NCBI GenBank assembly: GCA_937139485.1
Contig: CAKZQD010000240.1
Coordinates: 1-33,734, forward strand
From: an uncultured Bacteroidota bacterium
GTDB lineage: Bacteria; Bacteroidota; Bacteroidia; Chitinophagales; UBA8649
Reading direction: 5' to 3'
DNA: 33,734 nucleotides
In this document: piece by piece, positions 1 to 7,666 of the stretch
How positions within the stretch are numbered: the first letter of the stretch is position 1
Layout: each line of letters starts with the position of its first letter
Translations under genes and position numbers: made by a program
The notes under the pieces: generated by a model
Seen by the model: only the letters and a program-made list of their open reading frames with translations
What the model was told of the DNA's origin: nothing
Databases searched by the model: none

Positions 1-225
1 GGCTTTGATAGAAATGGAAATAGAGAGTTTATTCAGTTTTTATCAATTGCAAAAGCATCAAATGGAGAAACAAGATCTCAACTATATAGAGTTTTTGATA
101 GAAACTATATAAACCAAGATTTATTTGAAAAAATGCGTGACAAGAATATTGTTTTAGGAAAGAAAATAACAAGTTTAATTACTTACTTAAAAAATAGTGA
201 TTATAAAGGAAGTAAATACAAGTAA
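1..225 (+). CDS. Four-helix-bundle protein (23S rRNA intervening-sequence protein family), C-terminal part
   Basis: The frame is open from the first base and ends with TAA, giving the last 74 residues of a protein whose start lies outside the window. The residues GFDRNGNREFIQFLSIAKAS, followed by GETRSQLYR and then an LYR-to-Y helix, match the conserved C-terminal half of the four-helix-bundle family first found inside 23S rRNA intervening sequences. Members are about 115 to 130 residues, so roughly the first 45 are missing. The family forms oligomeric bundles; its cellular role is not established, and a related protein (Avd) assists diversity-generating retroelements. No retroelement or rRNA is visible here, so this looks like a stand-alone copy. 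Family assignment is fairly secure; function is unknown. Confidence 0.75.
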   Translation, partial: GFDRNGNREFIQFLSIAKASNGETRSQLYRVFDRNYINQDLFEKMRDKNIVLGKKITSLITYLKNSDYKGSKYK

Positions 226-233
226 TAGCAAGA

Positions 234-362
234 GAACAAAGTACAAAGAACAAAAAATATCTTTTAGATAAATGCTTTAATTTTGCTTCAGTATAATTTA
301 CTGTTTCACAGAACAATGAACTAAAAGAACAAAGAACTAAAGAGAACAAAAAGGAACTAAAA
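234..362 (+). repeat. Degenerate heptad repeats (GAACAAA/GAACTAA) in the parA leader
   Basis: Positions 234-254 are three consecutive heptamers (GAACAAA, GTACAAA, GAACAAA). From 311 the unit GAAC(A/T)A(A/T) recurs at 311, 318, 327, 334, 344 and 354, with 0 to 3 extra bases between units, up to the parA ATG at 363. The AGGAAC at 352-357 could also serve as a weak ribosome binding site. The remainder, 255-310, shows no recognisable feature. Confidence 0.6.
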
Positions 363-1181
363 ATGAGCGCAAAAATTATAAGTTTAGCAAATCAAAAAGG
401 TGGCGTAGGAAAAACCTCATCTGCAATTAATTTGGCAGCAAGTTTAGCAATATTAGAATACAAAACACTACTTGTAGATGCAGACCCACAAGCAAATGCT
501 ACTTCGGGAACTGGTTTTGACCCTAATGCTATAACTACAAGTATTTATGAATGTTTGGTAGGTGAAAAAGAAGCAAAAGACATTGTTTTAAAAACCGAAA
601 CACCAAATTTATTTTTAATTCCAGCACATTTAGATTTAGTTGGAGCAGAAATAGAATTGATAAACCACCCAAACCGTGAAAAGGTAATGAAAGGTGTATT
701 AAACAAATTGAAAGATGATTATGATTTTATAATTATAGATTGTTCGCCTTCTTTAGGTTTAATTACAGTAAACGCTTTGGCGGCTTCAGACTCGGTACTT
801 ATACCAGTTCAGTGCGAATATTTTGCATTAGAAGGTTTAGGTAAATTATTAAATACTATAAAAATAGTTCAAAATAGAATCAATCCAGAATTAGAAATTG
901 AAGGTATTTTACTAACAATGTTTGACATGCGTCTGCGCCTTTCTAACCAAGTAAAAGAAGAAGTAGAAAAACATTTTCAAGAATTGGTTTTTGAAACCAT
1001 AATACACAGAAACACAAGAATAAGTGAAGCACCAAGTGCAGGCAAACCAGTAATAATGTACGAAGCACAAAGTAAAGGTGCGCTTCACTACATGCAGTTG
1101 GCAAGAGAAATTTTACAATTGAATGGAAAAACAGAAATTTCTCAAGAAGATAAAATTATAAATTTAGAAGATAATGAGTAA
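363..1181 (+). CDS. parA: Chromosome-partitioning ATPase ParA (Soj)
   Basis: ParA is a nucleotide-dependent DNA-binding ATPase that, with ParB, segregates the replication-origin region. The 272 residues are the normal length for chromosomal Soj/ParA without an N-terminal helix-turn-helix. The deviant Walker A motif KGGVGKTS is at residues 12-19, including signature Lys12 and Lys17. The A' motif VDADPQANAT is near residue 38, and the Walker B strand FIIIDCSPS is near residue 122. The stop overlaps the parB start by 8 bp, so the pair is almost certainly co-transcribed and translationally coupled. The downstream DUF5683 gene and dapB mark it as the chromosomal, not plasmid, copy. Family assignment is very secure. 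Confidence 0.97.
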   Translation: MSAKIISLANQKGGVGKTSSAINLAASLAILEYKTLLVDADPQANATSGTGFDPNAITTSIYECLVGEKEAKDIVLKTETPNLFLIPAHLDLVGAEIELINHPNREKVMKGVLNKLKDDYDFIIIDCSPSLGLITVNALAASDSVLIPVQCEYFALEGLGKLLNTIKIVQNRINPELEIEGILLTMFDMRLRLSNQVKEEVEKHFQELVFETIIHRNTRISEAPSAGKPVIMYEAQSKGALHYMQLAREILQLNGKTEISQEDKIINLEDNE

Positions 1182-2082
1182 GTCGAAATTAGAGTTAGGA
1201 AAAGGCATAAGAGCATTGCTAAACAATATAGATGAAGAAGCAGCAGCAGCTAGTAAAAAAACTAAAAAAGCAGGAGCAAATACTTCAAAATTAAGAGGTT
1301 CAGTTTTTGAAATTCCTTTAAACGATATTGAAGTAAACCCATTTCAACCAAGAGTAGAATTTAATGAAGATGCTTTAAGAGAACTTTCAGAATCTATTGC
1401 TATTCACGGAGTTGTACAGCCTGTTACGGTTAGAGCACTTTCAGAAAATAAATTTCAACTTATAGCAGGAGAAAGAAGATTGCGTGCTTCAAAACTTGCA
1501 GGAAAAGAATCTATACCTGCCTATGTAAGAACAGCAAACGACCAAGAAGCACTTGAAATTGCTTTGATAGAAAATATTCAAAGAGAAGATTTAAATGCTA
1601 TTGAAGTAGGAATTACTTACCAAAGATTGCTAGACGAATGTAGCCTTACACACGATGAAATGGCAAAGCGACTAGGAAAAAGTAGATCGGTAATTACAAA
1701 TTATTTACGTCTTTTAAAGTTGCCTCCAACTATTCAAACAGCCTTGAAACAACATAAACTTTCTATGGGACACGCTAGGTGTTTGGCTGGTGTAGATGAT
1801 GCTTTTGCACAACTAGATGTTTTTAATAAAATAGTAACACAAAAACTAAGTGTACGCCAAACAGAAGAATTAATAAAAACTTACAAGCCTACAAAAGGCA
1901 TAAAATCTGCGGTAAAAGAAAATAAAAAATTAAACTACGACCAGCAAAAAATGCAAGATCATTTAGAATCTACATTAAGTTCTAGGGTAAAATTAAAACC
2001 TGGGAAAAAGGGTAGTGGAGAAATTGTAATTTATTTTCATTCAAACGAAGATTTAGAAAGAATTACAGATTTATTGTCATAA
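1174..2082 (+). CDS. parB: Chromosome-partitioning protein ParB (Spo0J)
   Basis: ParB binds centromere-like parS sites and loads as a CTP-dependent clamp; it works with ParA. The 302-residue protein starts with a basic segment, followed by the ParB/Srx domain. The conserved box I (NPFQPR, near residue 55) and box II (GERRLRASKLAG, near residue 99), which form the CTP-binding pocket, are intact. A helix-turn-helix around residues 155-185 (LTHDEMAKRLGKSRSVITNY) is the parS-binding part. The C-terminal 60 residues are the expected dimerisation domain. No parS sequence was confidently recognised in the window, though I could not search for it exhaustively. Confidence 0.96.
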   Translation: MSKSKLELGKGIRALLNNIDEEAAAASKKTKKAGANTSKLRGSVFEIPLNDIEVNPFQPRVEFNEDALRELSESIAIHGVVQPVTVRALSENKFQLIAGERRLRASKLAGKESIPAYVRTANDQEALEIALIENIQREDLNAIEVGITYQRLLDECSLTHDEMAKRLGKSRSVITNYLRLLKLPPTIQTALKQHKLSMGHARCLAGVDDAFAQLDVFNKIVTQKLSVRQTEELIKTYKPTKGIKSAVKENKKLNYDQQKMQDHLESTLSSRVKLKPGKKGSGEIVIYFHSNEDLERITDLLS

Positions 2083-2094
2083 TTAGTTATTAAG

Positions 2095-2694
2095 ATGAAG
2101 ACTTTTTTCTATATCGTATTGTTTTCTTGTTTTGCATTTGTGGTACAAGCACAAGAAGAAAGTTCTGATATAGAATATAAAGAAGATACAGCCTCTGTAA
2201 TAAAGAAAAAGAAGTTTTTTAAAGCAGGTCACGATCCTGCAAAAGCTGCATTGTTTTCTGCTGTTTTACCAGGAGCAGGACAAATATATAATAAAAAATA
2301 TTGGAAATTGCCAATAGTATATGTTGGGCTTGGAGGCTTGGCAGGCTTGGTAGGTTACAGCGCAGTAGAATGGAAAGGATATACCGAAGCATATAGAAAA
2401 ACGGTAAATAGTGATTCTACTATTTATGTATACAGAGGTTTTTCTGGCGCAGGCCAATTACTTATAAAAAGAAGGCAATTTAAACGTACATTAGATATTT
2501 CTGCAATAGCACTTACGGCTTATTACCTACTGCAAATAGTAGATGCCACAGTAGATGCACACCTTATGGATTTTAATGTCAATGACGATATTTCAATTTC
2601 ATTATTACCAGATTTTAAATATCAAGCAAAAAATAATTTTAGTTTCGATAGAAGTTTTTACGCAGGCTTGCGGTTAAAAATAATAGTGAAATAA
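2095..2694 (+). CDS. DUF5683 family membrane protein
   Basis: This 199-residue protein begins with a signal peptide (MKTFFYIVLFSCFAFVVQAQ, cleavage after about residue 19). The signature DPAKAALFSAVLPGAGQIYN followed by KKYWKLPIVYVGLGG is the hallmark of the DUF5683 family. A hydrophobic stretch near residues 72-90 and another near 135-150 suggest membrane segments. The gene lies 12 bp after parB and 56 bp before dapB. This parAB-DUF5683-dapB order recurs in many Bacteroidota, which suggests a link to cell envelope or division work, but no activity is known to me. Family call is secure; function is unknown. Confidence 0.88.
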   Translation: MKTFFYIVLFSCFAFVVQAQEESSDIEYKEDTASVIKKKKFFKAGHDPAKAALFSAVLPGAGQIYNKKYWKLPIVYVGLGGLAGLVGYSAVEWKGYTEAYRKTVNSDSTIYVYRGFSGAGQLLIKRRQFKRTLDISAIALTAYYLLQIVDATVDAHLMDFNVNDDISISLLPDFKYQAKNNFSFDRSFYAGLRLKIIVK

Positions 2695-2718
2695 TTTTTT
2701 AATATTAAGGAGTCAAAG

Positions 2719-2746
2719 CGTAAATCGTAAATCAAAAATCGTAAAT
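2719..2746 (+). repeat. Four-unit heptad repeat (CGTAAAT) in the dapB leader
   Basis: Four consecutive heptamers read CGTAAAT, CGTAAAT, CAAAAAT, CGTAAAT, and end 4 bp before the dapB ATG. The same 4 x 7 block occurs upstream of two minus-strand genes (13339-13366 and 22376-22403), in the same orientation relative to each gene. Confidence 0.75.
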
Positions 2747-2750
2747 AATA

Positions 2751-3467
2751 ATGAATGTTGCATTAATAGGATATGGAAAAATGGGTAAAACCATAGAAAA
2801 AATACTTTTAGAAAGAGGACACGAAATTGTTTTAAAAATAGGAAGTTCAAATCTAGCAGATTTAACTATTAAAAATCTTCAAAAAGCAGATGTAGCGATA
2901 GAATTTACTAAGCCAGATTCAGCTGTTGCGAATTATTACAAATGTTTTGAAGCAGGAATACCTGTTGTGTCTGGAACTACAGCTTGGTTAAATAAACTAG
3001 ACGAAGTAAAACAAAAACTAAAAGAAAAAAACGCAACACTTTTTTATGCTCCAAATTTTAGTATTGGAGTCAATATTTTTTTCAAAGTAAATGAAGTATT
3101 GGCAAAATTGATGAATAATCATACAAACTACAATGTAGAAATGGAAGAAATTCATCACTTACAAAAACTAGACTCACCAAGCGGAACCGCCATAAAAACT
3201 GCCGAAGGCATACTTAAAAATTTAGAAAGAAAAACGACCTGGAAAGAAGCAGAAGAAGTATCTGAAAACGAAATTCAAATTCACGCAAAAAGAGAAAAAG
3301 GTGTAGCAGGAACACATGCAGTACATTATTTTTCTGAAGAAGATAGCATAGAACTAAAGCACACCGCACATTCTAGAAAAGGTTTTGCTCTTGGAGCTGT
3401 TTTAGCAGCAGAATGGGTTTTAGGTAAAAAAGGAATCTTTGGAATGGAAAATATGTTGGCTTTTTAA
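2751..3467 (+). CDS. dapB: 4-hydroxy-tetrahydrodipicolinate reductase
   Basis: DapB is the cytoplasmic NAD(P)H-dependent reductase that converts 4-hydroxy-tetrahydrodipicolinate to tetrahydrodipicolinate in the diaminopimelate/lysine pathway. The 238 residues match the shorter Bacteroidota form. The Rossmann motif GYGKMGK is at residues 7-13, and SGTTAW near 74-79 lies in the cofactor-binding region. The catalytic block HHLQKLDSPSGTA is at 135-147, with His135/His136, Lys139 and the substrate-binding SGT loop intact. It is the last gene of the parAB run. Many relatives have a signal peptidase gene (lepB) next, but here convergent minus-strand genes follow. Confidence 0.96.
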   Translation: MNVALIGYGKMGKTIEKILLERGHEIVLKIGSSNLADLTIKNLQKADVAIEFTKPDSAVANYYKCFEAGIPVVSGTTAWLNKLDEVKQKLKEKNATLFYAPNFSIGVNIFFKVNEVLAKLMNNHTNYNVEMEEIHHLQKLDSPSGTAIKTAEGILKNLERKTTWKEAEEVSENEIQIHAKREKGVAGTHAVHYFSEEDSIELKHTAHSRKGFALGAVLAAEWVLGKKGIFGMENMLAF

Positions 3468-3507
3468 ACCATATAAGACATATAAGAAAAGGTAAACTGA
3501 AGATTTA

Positions 3508-3819
3508 TTATTCTTCAATATTAGTAATAAATATTTGTTTGTATTTAATTCCAAAATCTGGACAAAGAAAATACTCATCATTTTGAGGTTCTCTATACTT
3601 TATTCTAATTTTTAAACCTGTAATCTGCATTATTTCTGGTAATTCATTGCACATATAAATATTAGAAATACTTTCAGTTACATTACTTAGGTTTTCTTCA
3701 AATTGTAACAAGCGTTGACCGCAACTACCTTTTTCTAAAACTGTAGCCTCAAAATATTTGTCTTTCTTACAACTTGTAAAACTTAAAACAATAATAAATA
3801 AAGGGATAAAAATTTTCAT
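3508..3819 (-). CDS. Small predicted lipoprotein, unknown function
   Basis: The 103-residue product opens with MKIFIPLFIIVLSFTSC, a typical signal peptide and lipobox with the lipidated cysteine at residue 17, followed by KKDK. The mature part holds three further cysteines (in GSCGQ, YMCNE and FLCPD). It has no repeats or membrane segment, and I recognise no domain. The two lysines after the lipid cysteine do not settle whether it reaches the outer membrane. It is transcribed toward dapB (convergent, 40 bp apart) and has no clear partner gene. Confidence 0.7.
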   Translation of the reverse strand: MKIFIPLFIIVLSFTSCKKDKYFEATVLEKGSCGQRLLQFEENLSNVTESISNIYMCNELPEIMQITGLKIRIKYREPQNDEYFLCPDFGIKYKQIFITNIEE

Positions 3820-3905
3820 AATGAATTATTTTTCTTTAAATATAAGCAAAATATTTTTTAAAACAATCAAAATGTCTTATATATATCAAATTGAGTAACT
3901 TCCAA

Positions 3906-3930
3906 CCACAAAGACACGAAGAACGCAAAG
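3906..3930. repeat. Short phased repeat (CCACAAAG / ACACGAAG / AACGCAAAG)
   Basis: Three roughly 8-bp units lie between two small minus-strand genes, just before the stop codon of the 3933-4157 gene. Similar CACAAAGACACGAAG words occur between genes in many unrelated bacteria. No coding or hairpin potential is visible. Confidence 0.5.
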
Positions 3931-3932
3931 GG

Positions 3933-4157
3933 TTATTTTTTTAAATCTCTATAAGTCATATATGTAAGTATAAGTAGAGTTATACCTATAATTATTATTG
4001 TAATTCCAGATAAATTTACATCAACTTGTTCTCTGTTGAATTTGCTTGCCGAAACACTTCCTCCAATTATTGAAGAGTTACTTAGTTCGACAAACAAGCC
4101 AATAATCATTATTATTACTGATGTTATAACTCCTATTTTTATTGTAATCCTTTTCAT
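3933..4157 (-). CDS. Small membrane protein with two predicted transmembrane helices
   Basis: The 74-residue product has a basic N-terminus (MKRITIKIG), a hydrophobic helix at about residues 9-25, a polar loop of about 25 residues rich in Ser, Gly and Asn, and a second helix at about 50-67. It ends in the basic tail YRDLKK. The positive charge at both ends suggests that both termini face the cytoplasm. I recognise no family. It lies between two small secreted-protein genes on the same strand, with gaps of 50 bp or more, so co-transcription is possible but unproven. A chance ORF is less likely, because it is hydrophobic in a clean two-helix pattern. Confidence 0.5.
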   Translation of the reverse strand: MKRITIKIGVITSVIIMIIGLFVELSNSSIIGGSVSASKFNREQVDVNLSGITIIIIGITLLILTYMTYRDLKK

Positions 4158-4207
4158 TTTCGATCTTTGAAAAAAAACTTAAATGCCTTATATGTTTCTA
4201 AGAAAAC

Positions 4208-4645
4208 CTAATATCGCATCTTCACATCTATAGCTTTATCTTCATCTAAAGTAAAACCGCATTTTGAAAATGGTGGCGCAGATAAAAAAACCTTGAAATT
4301 TTTTGAAAAACAGTATCCTTCTAGCGGAAAACCTATAAAATTGGTTTCGCATTCGCCACTTTGGTTTTCATCGTGAAACATGGTAACGGCATAGTCGCCA
4401 GCAGGCAAGTTTTCCATAACATATACAGTAGAACCTTTTATTGCTTTTGTGTTGTATTCTCTAAATGCGCCGCCTTCGTAGGGAAAATTATCATCTGGGC
4501 GGTATATTGCCAAATGAATTAAGCCAACATTGTCTTTTATGTTAGAAATATTTACCGTTAATGAATGATTTTCTTGTGCTTTAGATTCTGAAAAAATAGT
4601 AAATAGAAAAAATGCTAATGTGAAGTATGTTAATTTTGTATGCAT
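4208..4645 (-). CDS. DUF2141 family secreted protein
   Basis: This 145-residue protein has an N-terminal signal peptide (cleavage after about residue 23, SKAQ). The mature part carries the DUF2141 pattern: NISNIKDNVGLIHLAIY, a central LPAGDYAVTMFHDENQSGE and the hallmark TNFIGFPLEGYCFSKN. Members are small periplasmic or surface beta-sandwich proteins of unknown function, common in Bacteroidota and Proteobacteria. Four cysteines are present near the C-terminal half, one of them where the family usually has Gly (EGYGFS becomes EGYCFS). This may allow disulfides or be a local variation. An in-frame ATG lies just upstream of a TATTTTTAC promoter-like word on the coding strand. Confidence 0.82.
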   Translation of the reverse strand: MHTKLTYFTLAFFLFTIFSESKAQENHSLTVNISNIKDNVGLIHLAIYRPDDNFPYEGGAFREYNTKAIKGSTVYVMENLPAGDYAVTMFHDENQSGECETNFIGFPLEGYCFSKNFKVFLSAPPFSKCGFTLDEDKAIDVKMRY

Positions 4646-4741
4646 GCATCGTAAAAATAGGAATAAACTTTTAATATCAAAAAAAGTTATGAAAAAACTA
4701 TTTAAATAATTGTTAAAAGAAGTTTGTTGGATTAATTATAA

Positions 4742-5491
4742 TTAAAAAAAACAGAAGGCTTTTCTTTCTTTTGGGTAGTTTTCAAATTTTTCTAAATACC
4801 ATTTGTGGTGCGAAACTATTCTTGGTGCCAAGTTGGCAATAGTCCAAAGCGCAAAAGTAAATGTAGCCAAATGCCAAGTCATTATAAAAAATCCAATCCA
4901 CTCAATTATTTCTCCTATCAAGTTTGGACTCGAAATATATTTAAACAATTTTCCTTGTGGTATTTTGTAGTCTGTTTCTCCAGGTTTTCTCAAGTTTAGT
5001 AAGGTATTGTCTGCGCTTTGATTCATAAAAAAACCAGTTAAAAAAACAAACAGACCAATTATAAATTGTGGCGTTGTAAACCATTCGTTACTATAGTTTA
5101 AAGCATTTTCATTTATAAAAGTACCAATTAACCAAGTGTTTATACTATTAAATCCTATGGCAGACAAAGCAATAATTAATGGCATTTTTTTACCTTTTGT
5201 CTTTGTTCTAAATGGAAATATAAAAGTTCTATTGAAATAATGAATACACCATAAAGCAATAAACACAATAACGGGATTTGAAAACGCAGGAAAACCTTGT
5301 AAAGCAAAAAATAAAAACAAAATCAAAGCAGGACTTTCCATTAAAATCCAGCCCAATTTATTGTCTATCATTGGTCCCCAGTTTTTTGAAGTATGCCTTC
5401 CGTATGGAGCTGTTTTAAACTTTAGTAAATAAAAAAAAGTGATAATTCCTAATGCTATCCAAATGTATGTGAAGTTGGTTTTGATGTCCAT
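4742..5491 (-). CDS. Steroid 5-alpha-reductase-like (SRD5A/ICMT-fold) membrane protein
   Basis: The 249-residue polytopic protein has about six hydrophobic segments. Its C-terminal third carries the 3-oxo-5-alpha-steroid 4-dehydrogenase signature: GKLFKYISSPNLIGEIIEWIG, then WHLATFTFALWTIANLAPR, and finally HKWYLEKFENYPKERKAF near the terminus. In this fold these segments bind NADPH. Eukaryotic members reduce C=C bonds of steroids or polyprenols; bacterial substrates are mostly unknown, so no substrate is assigned. The gene is monocistronic by spacing, with 96 bp downstream and 85 bp upstream. The family call is firm and the biochemical role is inferred only at the level of a reductase-like membrane enzyme. 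Confidence 0.83.
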   Translation of the reverse strand: MDIKTNFTYIWIALGIITFFYLLKFKTAPYGRHTSKNWGPMIDNKLGWILMESPALILFLFFALQGFPAFSNPVIVFIALWCIHYFNRTFIFPFRTKTKGKKMPLIIALSAIGFNSINTWLIGTFINENALNYSNEWFTTPQFIIGLFVFLTGFFMNQSADNTLLNLRKPGETDYKIPQGKLFKYISSPNLIGEIIEWIGFFIMTWHLATFTFALWTIANLAPRIVSHHKWYLEKFENYPKERKAFCFF

Positions 5492-5576
5492 TTTTTAGTT
5501 TAGTTACTTTGTTTAATTATAGAAATCGAAAAGATATTCTGAGCTTAAATTAAATGCTAGTTTTAAAAAATAGTAA

Positions 5577-7547
5577 CTAGTTAGATTCAAGCACCCCATC
5601 GCTAGAAACAACTCTAAAACTCGTTCTTCTATTTTTTTGGTGTTCTTCTTCTGTACATTCTATATCATTTACACAACCATTTAATATTTTGGTTTCACCA
5701 TATCCTTTTGGTATCAATTGCGTTTTTGGAATGCCTTTTTCTAAAAAATAATTTACAACAGATTGTGCTCTTCGTTGCGATAAATCTTGGTTGTAATCAT
5801 CAGAACCTCTACTATCTGTGTGTGAACCTATTTCTATAGTTAAATCATTGTTTTCATTAAAGAAAGAAACCAATTTATCTAAAACAGGTAAAGATTCTGG
5901 ACGTAAATTTGCTTTGTCTAAATCGTAATAAATATTATCAATAACTATTTCTTTCTGCGGAAAAATATTCTCTAATTCGACCGTGTCTTTTAATATTATT
6001 TCAACTTTTGTTAAGTCTTTATAATTTTTTGTACTTACTACTATAGACTTATTGAAATAATCTTTTTTAGCAATCAAAAGACTGTAATCTGTTTCTACTT
6101 CCAAAGGAAAAAAAGCATTTCCGTTTTTGTCGGTCATTTCTACAACTTTTTCTTTTGTCAAGTTTTTAATAAAAATAATTTCAGCAGAATCTAAAGAAAT
6201 CATTCCTAAAAATTTACTTGTATCGTCTTCTGGATCTTCAAAAGATTTTGCCATTACGTGTAGTTCTAGCTTAAAAGTGTTAAATAATTCTTTTTTGTAA
6301 GTGTAAATATCATCGCCTCCTTTACCACCTTTTCTTGTAGATACAAAAAAACCTTCTTCAATCAATCCATTGGTTTCTTTACCATCAAATTCTTTAGTGT
6401 AAACTAAAGCAAAATCATCTGCTCCAGAATTAATAGGATAAGGCATTTGTTTAGAAACATCAAAGCCTCTTTTTATTGGCTCGGCTTTAAAAATATCAAG
6501 TCCACCAAAACCAGTTCTTCCATTTGACGAAAAATATAAATTTCCTTTAGAATCTGTAGTGGGAAACAGTTCATCATCTTTTGTATTTATAGTATAGCCA
6601 GCATTTATAGCAAAACCAATTTCATTATTATCAATATTGGCAAAATAAATATCTCTACCACCATATCCTACAGGCGCATCAGAAGAAAAATATAGCCGCT
6701 TTCCGTCTTGTGTTAAAAAAGGCTGCCCAACATTTATCGTATCATCAAACAATCTTACTTTTTCTGGTTCATACCAGCCATCGCCATCTTTTTCTGTCTT
6801 ATATATATGACAATATCCATTTTGGTTTACATCTTTGCTAAAGCCACAGCGTGTAAAATATGCAATGCTAAAGTTTTTATTGAAAGTAATATTTGCTTCT
6901 GGAAGTTCAGAATTTAACAAGCTATCTAAGCTACTTAGCTTATTTGTTTTTCTATCTACAAGAAACAAATCACTATTTTTTTCGCCATTCCAAGGGTGAA
7001 TATTTTCTCCTTTGGCTTTGCTTCTGCTACTAGAAATAACCAAGTTGTTGTTTTTAAAAGCTATTACCGAAAAGTCAGAACTAGAAGTATTTATTTTTTC
7101 ATAGTTTTCAACTGTCATATTGTTTGGCTTTGTTAAAGCTTCTTTTGCTTTTTTACAAATAGATATTTCTGGAATAGTTCTCAGCTCATCATAACTTGTT
7201 GCTTTGTATCTTTCAAGTGTTTTTATTGCTGCATCATAATCTTCGGTTTGCTTTTGCATCATAGCTATATCAAACAAAATATTTGTAGTAGCACCATTTT
7301 CTAAAGCATTATTATACCATTTTAAAGCATTTTTTGGGTCGTTAGAAAATCTATAACTTTCTGCCAGTTCAATAATTTTTAAAAGTTTTTCGGTGCTTTT
7401 TGCAGTAGGAATTTCTTTGTTTAATAAACTTTTAGCTAGTTCATACTTTTTTAATTTATAAGCCAAAGAACCATCATTAATTTCTTTATTCGTTTTACAA
7501 GAATAAATAGATAGCATTATTAAGAATAAGACAAAAACTTTTTTCAT
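5577..7547 (-). CDS. PorE-like OmpA lipoprotein (TPR, beta-propeller, carboxypeptidase-regulatory-like and OmpA domains)
   Basis: The 656-residue product begins with a lipoprotein signal (LSIYSC, lipid Cys17). Residues 24-135 look like TPR repeats and about 165-410 like PD40/WD40 blades (repeated LYFSSDAPVGYGGRDIYFA and LYFSSNGRTGFGGLDIFKA). Residues 440-515 resemble a carboxypeptidase-regulatory-like domain, and 530-650 form an OmpA peptidoglycan-binding domain (NIYYDLDKANLRPESLPVL, SHTDSRG, LSQRRAQSV with the conserved Asp and Arg). This order is that of PorE, which anchors the type IX secretion machinery to peptidoglycan. Bacteroidota also encode several paralogs next to PorP/SprF-like genes. 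None is adjacent here, so a true T9SS role is unproven. Confidence 0.85.
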   Translation of the reverse strand: MKKVFVLFLIMLSIYSCKTNKEINDGSLAYKLKKYELAKSLLNKEIPTAKSTEKLLKIIELAESYRFSNDPKNALKWYNNALENGATTNILFDIAMMQKQTEDYDAAIKTLERYKATSYDELRTIPEISICKKAKEALTKPNNMTVENYEKINTSSSDFSVIAFKNNNLVISSSRSKAKGENIHPWNGEKNSDLFLVDRKTNKLSSLDSLLNSELPEANITFNKNFSIAYFTRCGFSKDVNQNGYCHIYKTEKDGDGWYEPEKVRLFDDTINVGQPFLTQDGKRLYFSSDAPVGYGGRDIYFANIDNNEIGFAINAGYTINTKDDELFPTTDSKGNLYFSSNGRTGFGGLDIFKAEPIKRGFDVSKQMPYPINSGADDFALVYTKEFDGKETNGLIEEGFFVSTRKGGKGGDDIYTYKKELFNTFKLELHVMAKSFEDPEDDTSKFLGMISLDSAEIIFIKNLTKEKVVEMTDKNGNAFFPLEVETDYSLLIAKKDYFNKSIVVSTKNYKDLTKVEIILKDTVELENIFPQKEIVIDNIYYDLDKANLRPESLPVLDKLVSFFNENNDLTIEIGSHTDSRGSDDYNQDLSQRRAQSVVNYFLEKGIPKTQLIPKGYGETKILNGCVNDIECTEEEHQKNRRTSFRVVSSDGVLESN

Positions 7548-7666
7548 ATCGCTGCAATTGGCTATAAAAATAATACTTTAGTTGTAATATCGACTATTAA
7601 AAAAACTTATAAATCTTAAAATATAAACCACAGATTTGTTGTATTTTTACAAAAACCTTAACTAAT

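Noticed and set aside
1-225. Diversity-generating retroelement suggested by the Avd-like four-helix protein
   Set aside because: No reverse transcriptase, template repeat or variable repeat is visible in the window.
363-2082. parAB as a sign of a plasmid
   Set aside because: The sequence type (Soj/Spo0J) and the following DUF5683 and dapB genes are the chromosomal arrangement.
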